NCBI GenBank assembly: GCA_964541525.1
Contig: CAZIQF010000040.1
Coordinates: forward strand, 1 to 10,594
DNA length: 10,594 nt
Reading direction: 5' to 3'
Source: UBA1737 sp964541525
Lineage (GTDB): Bacteria > Bacillota_I > Bacilli_A > ML615J-28 > CAG-313
Shown here: piece by piece, positions 1-7,900 of the stretch
Layout of the letters: every line of letters starts with the position of its first letter
Numbering within the stretch: position 1 is the stretch's first letter
Notes under the pieces: generated by a model
Told to the model about the DNA's origin: nothing
The model's input: the letters and a program-made list of their open reading frames with translations, nothing else
Database searches by the model: none
Program-made: the position numbers and the translations under genes

Positions 1-252
1 GACAGTCATTTAATCGTTTCGAGAGTGACATCCCTTTTTACGCTCATTTTTTATACAATAAAAATTATTTTATCATTTTACTTGATTATTAATAGTTAGC
101 CTCCATATTAATTTTATTACTCTCGTAAAACATTACTCAAATATCTAATTGATGTAAAAATTCAACCTTATCTTAAATCATATATTACTTACGAATATAA
201 CATATATCTTATCAGTTAATACTTTAAGATTAGTTAAAAACTTATTCTTATA
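1..252. other. AT-rich flank downstream of the operon, no supportable gene
   Basis: This stretch follows the last stop codon of the leftward operon. I see no credible gene. On the plus strand a 32-codon frame is open from the window edge to a TAG at 97-99, but it has no visible start and no recognisable motif. On the minus strand an isolated GGAGG (near 102-106) is not followed by a usable start and reading frame, and an ATG near 52 opens only 13 codons. No GC-rich stem followed by a U-run is visible, so the terminator of the operon is not identified. The first 45 bases or so look less AT-rich than the rest and may belong to a gene or element beyond the window. Confidence 0.5.
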
Positions 253-717
253 CTATTTTTTATATCCTACATTAAAAGGATTGTTTATATCCTTTTTTTC
301 TAAATAAGGTATATCTATTTCCACATTATAATTAATACCATATTCAGTATCTAACATCCACATAATACTTATCCCATCTTCAATAGGATGTTCAGGAGTC
401 ATATTTAAAATAAAACCAAATGGATATGCTCCTATTTCAGCTATATTTTGAACATAAATTGAACTATCATTTTGTTTTAATAATCCCATTTTTCCAGTTT
501 GGAATTGTCCATTTTTAACATTAGTTAAATACATTCTAATATCAAATTTAGTTTTATCTATTTCATTACTAGTTTTATTAAGTAACAATTTGTCAAAACC
601 TAATAATTGAACATCTTCTATGTATAATGTACTACAAAACATAGCTATAATTTGCTTAATAAAAGATAAAGATCTATATTTATCAGTGTGAAAATGTATT
701 GCAGTCCCAACATTCAT
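253..717 (-). pseudogene. C-terminal half of a split HNH endonuclease family protein
   Basis: This is a 154-codon frame beginning MNVGTAIHFH and ending in TAG at 253-255. I read it as the displaced C-terminal part of the HNH protein whose N-terminal 90 residues are encoded just upstream in another frame. There are three reasons. The frame stays open upstream of the nominal ATG and reads through residues such as YAYAIKDCEP, so coding potential does not begin at the ATG. There is no good ribosome binding site before that ATG. The segment YRSLSFIKQIIAMFCS followed by IAEIGAYPFGFIL resembles the conserved lysine/hydrophobic helix and the P-F-G region that follow the zinc-binding HNH module in this family. 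The role of the C-terminal domain is not known to me. A separately translated protein cannot be excluded, but this piece alone has no nuclease residues. Confidence 0.6.
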
Positions 718-731
718 AGGTTCACAATCTT

Positions 732-1004
732 TTATAGCATATGCGTAGCTAATGCAATTTCAATATATTCCTCGACATACCAAGAACCAGTATTATTATT
801 GCACTCTTCACATAAAGTGTAGCCACCTTTTCCTTTTTGCATATTTTGATATTTATATGGTTCTCCTTTATATTTTTTTAATAATTCTCCACCATTATAA
901 ACTTTGGCGGATAAATTATTAAATGCCTTATGTGGTGGTATATGTTCAAAAGTTAATTTTTTATTTTGTCCACAAATATGGCATGTTCCTTGTATTTCTT
1001 TCAT
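732..1004 (-). CDS. HNH endonuclease, N-terminal zinc-binding half (frameshifted gene)
   Basis: This is a 90-residue product with a clear HNH/zinc-ribbon signature. C8-x2-C11 is followed by L-T-F-E-H-I-P-P at 17-24, where E20-H21 fit the first H of the nuclease motif. C65-x2-C68-N-N-N-T-G-S-W follows, giving the second zinc knuckle and the NNNTG turn. Family members that I recall with this LTFEHIPP...CNNNTGSWY pattern run on for a further 150 or more residues. Here translation stops at TAA 732-734 after residue 90, and the missing part lies downstream in another frame. The ATG is 18 nt after the stop of the preceding gene, with an AGGT-type Shine-Dalgarno at suitable distance, so it is the fourth cistron of the SIR2-HerA operon. 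The likely role is a DNA- or RNA-cutting effector or accessory nuclease. The truncated form is probably inactive because the NNTG helix is followed by only about 17 residues. Confidence 0.75.
   Translation of the reverse strand: MKEIQGTCHICGQNKKLTFEHIPPHKAFNNLSAKVYNGGELLKKYKGEPYKYQNMQKGKGGYTLCEECNNNTGSWYVEEYIEIALATHML
735..750 (-). other. Probable frameshift junction in the HNH gene
   Basis: Upstream of this point the HNH frame reads ...EIALATHML and stops. The frame used by the downstream half is open through the same bases and reads ...ISYAYAIKDCEPMNVG. Restoring one base around 746-748 (for instance GCTAC back to GCTTAC) joins them as ...EIALAYAYAIKDCEP, giving a single protein of roughly 250 residues. 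The change needed is one missing base. I see no slippery heptamer before the stop that would suggest programmed -1 frameshifting, so a mutation or a sequencing error is more likely. Confidence 0.6.
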
Positions 1005-1022
1005 ATATTTTTACCTAAATTT

Positions 1023-2015
1023 CTAAAAAATTATTTTTTCGATTTGTGTTACAACATTTTTTAATATTATATATATTCTTTCTTTTGTGTTATTATAATC
1101 CAAATTAAATGCCTTTTGAGTTAAACCTTTCAATAAATCATTATTTATAATTTCTGACTCTTTTAAGAATTGACCTAATCCATAATGAGCTAAGCAATTT
1201 CTAAACCCTGTATTATACATAGACTTATCAATTGTAATGTGTAATTTTAATTTCAAATTTAACTCTTCAATAAAATTGCATAAATAATAATAATTTAAAT
1301 ACGCATATTTTAATTTTTGAGGGGTTTCACCAATAAAAAAATTTTCAATAAATACTATAACATAATTTATAGAACATAAAATACAAAATAAAATAAAACC
1401 ATAAAAGTCATTAACCTTAATGAAATTTGATTTATTATAATTATAGTCTTTATATCTTAATATAGACAATTCTTGATGATTCATTATTTCCACTTTTTTA
1501 TTAAAATCAATAGTAAGTTTCCCAGCAACTTCAGCTAGCTTTTTAATTTTTTCTCCATCCATATTACCTATTTTATAAAAAGGAGTATACACAGAACATA
1601 AAATTGTATTCCCACAATATATACCTTTATAAATATCGGTGCCAACATTATAATGATATCCTCTTAACCAATCCCAAAAATTGCTTATACTTTTAAAATA
1701 ATCGTCACTTTCTCTTAATTTACTTTCTAAATTTGCTTTTAGAGTTTCATAATCATTTTCAAAAATTTTCATACCTAATCTCATTGTTTCATAATACACT
1801 TTTTCTTCCTTTGTAAAAGATTGTGCTGGAATGCCTACTTTTTTGGCCCATTGTTCTGCGCCATCTACAAATATTCCCAAATATGGTGAAAACATGGTAA
1901 TATAATTATTAAAATTTTTCTTCCCATTGCTATTCATAAGAAAAAGTGATTGAATAAATTTTGCATCTGATGCAATTAACTCTTTTGCTGCTTGTTGAAC
2001 TTTATTTAAACTCAT
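1023..2015 (-). CDS. Uncharacterised protein with a HEPN-like R-x4-H motif
   Basis: This 330-residue protein is not one I recognise as a named family. The most informative feature is F-R272-N-C-L-A-H277-Y-G near the C-terminus, which fits the R-x4-6-H catalytic motif of HEPN ribonucleases. It sits in a predicted all-helical context with a further amphipathic helix to the C-terminus, as HEPN folds have. Residues about 205-223 (YGFILFCILCSINYVIVFI) are hydrophobic enough for one membrane segment but could be a buried core helix. The N-terminal 130 residues are helical and charged, with an aromatic W-D-W patch at 114-116. The ATG follows the HerA stop by 21 nt and is preceded by AAGGTTAGGAATT, a plausible ribosome binding site. 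It therefore belongs to the SIR2-HerA operon. The inferred role is an RNA-cutting effector or an accessory subunit. Without a structural comparison the HEPN assignment rests on one motif. Confidence 0.6.
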   Translation of the reverse strand: MSLNKVQQAAKELIASDAKFIQSLFLMNSNGKKNFNNYITMFSPYLGIFVDGAEQWAKKVGIPAQSFTKEEKVYYETMRLGMKIFENDYETLKANLESKLRESDDYFKSISNFWDWLRGYHYNVGTDIYKGIYCGNTILCSVYTPFYKIGNMDGEKIKKLAEVAGKLTIDFNKKVEIMNHQELSILRYKDYNYNKSNFIKVNDFYGFILFCILCSINYVIVFIENFFIGETPQKLKYAYLNYYYLCNFIEELNLKLKLHITIDKSMYNTGFRNCLAHYGLGQFLKESEIINNDLLKGLTQKAFNLDYNNTKERIYIILKNVVTQIEKIIF

Positions 2016-2036
2016 AATTCCTAACCTTATAACGTT

Positions 2037-3677
2037 TTATTCCTGTAATTTAGCATTTGCTGTTATACTAATATTTTTACTCTTTGGAGCAATATCATCA
2101 TCCAATTTAGGTATATTTACAATAATAGGGAATTTAGCTCCTAATCCAGAATAAATACAAGACCCTACTTTTAAGCTAGATATCATTTTAAATGAATTTT
2201 CATCTAAAAATGAAATAGTATTTGATAAATTATCTATATCATTCTGATTTACTAATCTATGCATGAAATAATTATGCATTTGCGATAAAAACATAGATGA
2301 AATATCAGATGGTCTTTGAGAAGCAATAGTTAAATAAAAACCAAACTTTCTTCCTTCTTTTATAAACTCCTCAAATTTTTTTAATATATATTCTTTAAAT
2401 GGTGTTTTATCAGAATCATGAGGTACTGATAATATTTTGTGGGCTTCATCAATTATTAAATTAATAGTATTATCATTAGTCTTTCTATTATTAAATAATC
2501 TATAATATCTATTAGAAATTAAATAAGAAATGATTAATTTATTATCTAATGTCAGTCTATTCATATTTATTACTAAAATATTTGTATAATTTGTATCTCT
2601 TTTTTGAAATTTAATATATTTCTTTAAATTGCTACAATTCAGTTCGATTCTATTAATCAATGACCAAAAATTGGCATCTAAATATTGATTTTTTGCAGTA
2701 GCAAACTTTTCGATTGCAATGAACAAACAACTACCATAAAATTTACTAAAATCATTTTCTTCAGTATATTTTTCTAAATAACGTTCTAGCTGATTAATAG
2801 ACTTTTCATCTTTTGCACCAGCTATTAGTTTATTTTTTATATTTTCTAATTCTTCTCTTAATTTATTAACAGAAGAAACATTATTATATTTTTTTAGTGA
2901 TTCTTTAATAAATGGTGCATGAGTTTTTTCAGCAGCTTCAGTCAAACTAAGCCAAAATTCAGAATTGAATACATCTTCTCTAGCTAAATATAATAATTCA
3001 TCCTCACCTTCACCTAAATTAATGACTGTTTTATTATTCGTAAAACAGTTGCTATATTCATTACTATAATCTAAAAAAATAAATTCATTGTGATAGTCAA
3101 AATCATATTTTTCAAAAAGCTTTGTATACAAATATGCTAATGTATTAGACTTACCACTTCCCGTATTTCCAAATATACCAATATGATTAGCAAATAATTT
3201 TTCCACTGAAACAGTAACAGGTAAATTATTGTCGATATCAGTACCTATAGTAATAGCTCCACCATCATCTTCTACATTGTCAGATGAAAAAACAAATAAA
3301 TTATCTAATAGGTATTTAGGAGCTATATATAAATCTGAATTAATTAACGGCATATATGAAATACCTAAGGTAAACTTATCATTATCATAAGTACCTAAAA
3401 TTGAAATTTCTACTTTCCTTGTAATTAATTCAATTTCATTATATAGTGCACAATTATTTGGTTTTTCAACTGCGAATTCGCCCTCAATTTTACCAACAAT
3501 AAGATTATAACCTACTGGTATTACAACATAACTGCCTATTGTAACATTTTTTATTATCTCACCATTAATAAAAACAAATGGACCATTTTTATTTTCAAAA
3601 ATTCTACATATTACTTTTTTGCCTCTTACCTCGGTTACTTGTCCTACTCTTAGTTCTTTTTCAAATTTAAATTTCAT
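2037..3677 (-). CDS. HerA-type hexameric ATPase/helicase of a SIR2-HerA defence system
   Basis: This 546-residue protein has the HerA/FtsK-superfamily layout. An N-terminal beta-rich HAS-barrel-like domain occupies about 8-130. Walker A G170-N-T-G-S-G-K176-S follows, then a mostly helical insert at about 230-360. Walker B is N-L-I-I-D410-E411-A-H-K, the sensor segment is A-S-Q454-R-P at 452-456, and H-R474-L-V-N-Q-N-D is the typical HerA arginine-finger region. All catalytic residues appear intact. Family members form hexameric rings that hydrolyse ATP. In bacterial defence they pair with nucleases or SIR2 proteins rather than with the NurA partner of archaeal repair. The gene starts 8 nt after the SIR2 stop. 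Its Shine-Dalgarno (AGGTGA) overlaps that TAG stop, implying translational coupling and a fixed stoichiometry. The inferred role is the ring on which SIR2 subunits assemble and which senses or responds to phage DNA. Confidence 0.9.
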   Translation of the reverse strand: MKFKFEKELRVGQVTEVRGKKVICRIFENKNGPFVFINGEIIKNVTIGSYVVIPVGYNLIVGKIEGEFAVEKPNNCALYNEIELITRKVEISILGTYDNDKFTLGISYMPLINSDLYIAPKYLLDNLFVFSSDNVEDDGGAITIGTDIDNNLPVTVSVEKLFANHIGIFGNTGSGKSNTLAYLYTKLFEKYDFDYHNEFIFLDYSNEYSNCFTNNKTVINLGEGEDELLYLAREDVFNSEFWLSLTEAAEKTHAPFIKESLKKYNNVSSVNKLREELENIKNKLIAGAKDEKSINQLERYLEKYTEENDFSKFYGSCLFIAIEKFATAKNQYLDANFWSLINRIELNCSNLKKYIKFQKRDTNYTNILVINMNRLTLDNKLIISYLISNRYYRLFNNRKTNDNTINLIIDEAHKILSVPHDSDKTPFKEYILKKFEEFIKEGRKFGFYLTIASQRPSDISSMFLSQMHNYFMHRLVNQNDIDNLSNTISFLDENSFKMISSLKVGSCIYSGLGAKFPIIVNIPKLDDDIAPKSKNISITANAKLQE

Positions 3678-3685
3678 AATATCAC

Positions 3686-4816
3686 CTATGAATATATGTT
3701 ATATAATTCTTTATTCAATCTTTCTAAATCAAAATTAGACTGATCATCATATATAAATTTGATATTATTAAAGTTTTCACAATTTTCAAATTTCTTATAA
3801 ATTTTATTAGCTTCATCTTCTGTAAAACAGAATATATATACTAAAAGTGTAGGATTTGCAAGAGATCTTTTAACTATTTCCAAGATATGCTCATCATTAA
3901 AGGAAAAACCAAATACAAGCAATAATGATTGATTTTTCTCTAACTCATTTGAAAATATTCTTAATAACTCGTAATAATTTAAGTTTAATACTGTATTATG
4001 AAATTTTTGTTTTGTTGGCCATACCATATTGAAAATATTTGTTAGTTTATTAAATAGTCCTTGACCATTTGTAGAAATATTTAAAAGAGCTTTGTCATCT
4101 TTCTTTTCTATTAATTGCTTAATAGTATCAAACTCACTATCTTTAAATTTATCTTTATACTCTTCATTTATCTGATTTATAATATTAATAAAATCATAAT
4201 TAAAATCAGTTGATGAATTTTCACCTTTTCGCCAAGTTAAAGAACCATGCATTTTATATAAATTAATGCTTTCAATTTCTGCCTTATTATTAGATGACAC
4301 TAAATTTTTAATTAGAATATTTCCAAAATTAGCTGTAGAAAATTTAGGATTAATTTTCCCTTTAAATCCATCATTATAATCAAAATTAAGATGTTCAACA
4401 GTTAGTTCGGGAACAACATCATAATTAGTTGTAAATATATTAGCTTGTTTATTTACAACAGGGTTCCCTCTTCTAGTTAATAGTTCTCTTAAAGTCTTAA
4501 AAAATTCAACTTGTAATTGCATATCTTGAATTTTCGTACTACTCATAGGTAATATTGTCTTTTTAAAAAACTCCCAAATAATTATATCTTTCAAATCTTG
4601 ATGACCTATACTTTCTACATATGTAAGCATATCTTCAATATTATTAAGAGGCTTATAAATGTTTGCTGTAAAACCTGCTCCTAATAATATATTTATATTA
4701 GCTCCTTCAATAGCATTCTTTAATTCCTTTATTTCCAATTTAGACGTAATTACATCATTTTTAATTGTATCAATTTCTTTACTCATAACTTTCTGCTTTT
4801 TCTTAAAAAATAGCAT
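3686..4816 (-). CDS. SIR2-family NAD+-hydrolysing effector of a SIR2-HerA system
   Basis: This is a 376-residue protein. It carries the SIR2 Rossmann NAD-binding G-A-G-F at 46-49, F-T-T-N131-Y-D133 at 128-133 and the catalytic-type K-M-H190-G-S-L-T-W. The C-terminal L-V-F-G-F-S-F-N-D-E-H at 300-310 is typical of bacterial SIR2-like defence proteins rather than deacetylases. No zinc-binding cysteine quartet of true sirtuins is visible. A charged, probably coiled N-terminal helix (1-38) precedes the catalytic domain. An ATG lies 18 nt further upstream (4834), but the codons after it contain the ribosome binding site AGGAGG, so I start at 4816. Proteins of this type cleave NAD+ and abort infection. 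With the HerA gene immediately downstream it forms the core of the known SIR2-HerA (Nezha) module. It is the first cistron of a four-gene operon. Confidence 0.88.
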   Translation of the reverse strand: MLFFKKKQKVMSKEIDTIKNDVITSKLEIKELKNAIEGANINILLGAGFTANIYKPLNNIEDMLTYVESIGHQDLKDIIIWEFFKKTILPMSSTKIQDMQLQVEFFKTLRELLTRRGNPVVNKQANIFTTNYDVVPELTVEHLNFDYNDGFKGKINPKFSTANFGNILIKNLVSSNNKAEIESINLYKMHGSLTWRKGENSSTDFNYDFINIINQINEEYKDKFKDSEFDTIKQLIEKKDDKALLNISTNGQGLFNKLTNIFNMVWPTKQKFHNTVLNLNYYELLRIFSNELEKNQSLLLVFGFSFNDEHILEIVKRSLANPTLLVYIFCFTEDEANKIYKKFENCENFNNIKFIYDDQSNFDLERLNKELYNIYS

Positions 4817-4823
4817 TGTTATT

Positions 4824-4829
4824 CCTCCT
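4824..4829 (-). promoter_or_regulatory. Ribosome binding site that sets the SIR2 start
   Basis: AGGAGG on the minus strand lies 7 nt before the ATG at 4816, which is consensus strength and spacing. The alternative ATG at 4834 would make this site part of the coding sequence (residues K-G-G) and has no comparable site of its own, so the downstream start is preferred. Confidence 0.85.
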
Positions 4830-4876
4830 TTCACATTTCCTATTATATTTACTTAATCTTAAAATTTATATTCTTT

Positions 4877-4905
4877 ATACTACTTTTTGACTTTCTATTA
4901 AACAA
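4877..4905 (-). promoter_or_regulatory. Candidate promoter of the SIR2-HerA operon
   Basis: In the 113-bp gap before the SIR2 gene, TTGTTT (4900-4905) and TAGTAT (4877-4882) are separated by 17 bp, a weak fit to a housekeeping promoter. A perfect TATAAT at 4842-4847 is an alternative -10, but it has no recognisable -35 at the right distance. The gap being larger than any inside the operon suggests separate initiation here, but the AT-rich background makes chance matches common. Confidence 0.25.
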
Positions 4906-4929
4906 TTACGCTATCTCAAATTATGATTA

Positions 4930-7900
4930 TCACGATGTTGATTTACTTTGAATTATTTCATAAATTTTATTCAATTCTTCGTCTCCAAAGTATTTTCCAT
5001 TAAATACTTCTTGGCACAATGAATCAAGATATGAGTAATTTTCATAATTAAACTTATCCTTGTTCTCTTCAACCATCTTACTTATTTCTGATTTAATTTT
5101 CTCTAAGTTTTTATATAAGTATAATTCATCTAATTTTTTCGTTAGAATTTCCCTATTCTTTGAATACATCCAAAGTTTTTCAGCAATATCAGCTATAACT
5201 CCCAAATATGGTTTAGTACTTTTTGGTGGTTGTAAAACTAGAGATTCTTCAAAACATTCTAATATTTCTGCATTAACATTTATAGGGTATGGCATATACC
5301 AATCATTCATCTCTTTTTCAACACCTTCTATTAATGAATCATGTAGATATTTATAACATCCTTTTGGAAATTTCATTGCTTCATTCATTACTTTTCCATC
5401 TTCTGTTGATAATAATAAAATTAAGTAATCATATGGTGAATTAGCAAATTCTAATGTTTTTATTAAAAAGTCATTCAACATATTTTCATTTGTAATATCA
5501 AATTTTTTTAATATTATAGGATAAGACATAAATATATCATCTCTATAAGCTTCTTTAGGAAATATCACATCATATTCTTCTTTAATTCCCATTATATTAT
5601 TATTTAATTTCTGAATATTGTTAGTTTGGAAATCCAAATACCATTTTTTTATCTGATATTTATTAAAATAAGAATTTGGTTGATTTAAAGAATAATATTT
5701 ACAACACATATGAGTATCTAATAAAACTCTTTCTTCTATTTGCTTTAATTCATTATGTTTTACTAACAAATCTCCCTCTAATAATAATTCATCGAAAAAT
5801 TTTTGCACATTATGAATTCCTGCTAAAGCTCTATTTAAATCGTGCATAACTAACTTTTCTGCTCTTTCTTGTTTTTGTATAAACTTTACAAACTGTTGTG
5901 AATAATTTTGCAAATCCATAAAATATCCACGTTTTGCTTTAGCAAATTTTTCTACTATTTCAGGTGTTGTTTCAAATGGACGATTTTCTCTTGGATAAGA
6001 CAAATGAGCTACCATAATATTATTATATTTTGCACAAATATCATCAAACAGTTTTCCACCATTACCTAAATTAATCTTTCCAAGCAATTTATACATACAT
6101 AAACAACTTAAATTTAACATTTCACAAGCATATTCTCTAACTTGGAGCCAATGCTCACACCATTCTTTTACTGTTTCAAATTCATAATTACTTTGTAGTG
6201 TTTTAAGCCATAATCCATTAAATTCTTGGTGAAATGAAATTATGATATTTCTCTTAGGCATTCTTTTATGATCATCACTTGGAATTTTATAAATATTTAA
6301 TAGATCAATTTTAGGCTTTATCGCATCAGCACAATAATAATCAAATATAGGTAATGTTTTACATATAAATGTTAATCTTGTTACACTTTCTTTATTTGCA
6401 TTGTTAATTTTGCTGGCTTCAAGAATATACTTAACTATTATTTCTTTGGAACTATTATCAATAAATAAAATATGAGAATTAGTTTTTTGTTTCAGAAAAG
6501 TTAATATATTACTAATATTTTTATTTACATAACTAATATAAGTATCTTTGTTCCCACAAAATGATAAGTACATTAATGAAGACATAGTTTCAATGGATAC
6601 TTGTTCCGAAACACTCCAAAGATATTCTAAATTAATGTTAGCTGCCAAATTCATAGTAGAATTTATATTATATAGCCAGTCAACAATTTTAGCATATGAA
6701 TTAATATCAGTTATATTTGTAAAAACTACATTTTTTAATCTCTTATAAATAGCTAAACATAGAAAATAGATATCCGTTTGCTCAACTGCAAAAGATGGCA
6801 TTGTTTTTTTCGTTTCAACTAAAGCTTTAACATTCTCATTGTCAGGAAACATCTCTAACATTCTATCCAACGTATTTAATTCTTCATTGTATTCCTTAAA
6901 CTTTGCAAAAGGGCAAATATCAGTTATAAGCAATGGTAATCCACCACGTTTAAATGCATCATCAAATATTTCTTTATTATCACGATAATACACAAGTACG
7001 CTTCCAGAAAATATACCTCTTATTGCCTCAACATAATTTGATAAATCTAAAGTACCCCACCACGAATCAATTATTTTTGTATATGTTTCAATTTTATTTG
7101 AAACATATTGTGGATAATTTGACATTAAAACTGCTATATCAGACTTTTCAACAATCTTAGTAACCGACACAGCAGTATCATCTAAAGAGATATTTTCATG
7201 CAAATAATTAACAATATGTTGTGATCTTATAGGATGTAATCCCTCAATGTAATTTCCATTTGAAATAATATTAATAAAGAATTCATTAGACAAACTTTTC
7301 ATTATTTCACTGACATCATAACTAACTATTCCTTGTATTTCATTAATTAAATTAACCATTTTAATTTTAATATCACACATGTCTGCAAAACAAACTTTTC
7401 TTAATATTTCACACTTAATATGTCCACAATTTTCCATAGCAATATTTTTCATTTGATTTGCTATTCTATCCGCAATCATTTCTCCATGAGTTAATAGATA
7501 AACATATTCTATAAGTAATTTCTTGTCAGATATTTTATTCCATGCGTTTTTCCAATCTTTAACTTCGCTATGAATTTTTCCAACCTTTTTTAAATTTTCA
7601 AAAATTAATTTAGCTTCACTTTCCAGTAACTCAGGTTTAATTATTTTAATTGAATGCAAGTCACTAACATCACCGCTAAAATTGTACCAATCACTTTCTC
7701 TTGTTGTAACAATAATTTTGTAATGGTATGAAACGCCATTTTGCATAAGTTGTGCAAGCATATTCCATTGACTTAAATTAGAATTCAAATTATCAAATAA
7801 AAGAATAGGTTTTTCACCAATTCTAGTTCTCATATAAAAATATTCTACAATATGGTTTAGTTCTGAAACATTATTACAATATGTAATTTGATAAGGCGTG

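Noticed and set aside
1..99. Plus-strand frame open from the window edge to a TAG at 97-99 as the end of a gene
   Set aside because: All that is visible is 32 hydrophobic codons in an AT-rich stretch with no motif. Another plus-strand frame is also open here, so it cannot be supported.
4659..4856. Plus-strand open frame of 65 codons opposite the start of the SIR2 gene
   Set aside because: It is antisense to a well-supported gene, has no ribosome binding site, and its hydrophobic composition is what the complement of a Lys/Asn/Glu-rich gene gives.
5060..7160. Three plus-strand open frames of 66-98 codons inside the Cap4-STAND gene (5060-5356, 6548-6748, 6954-7160)
   Set aside because: They are shadows of a continuous 1312-codon gene with recognisable domains. 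None has a start signal or a family motif.
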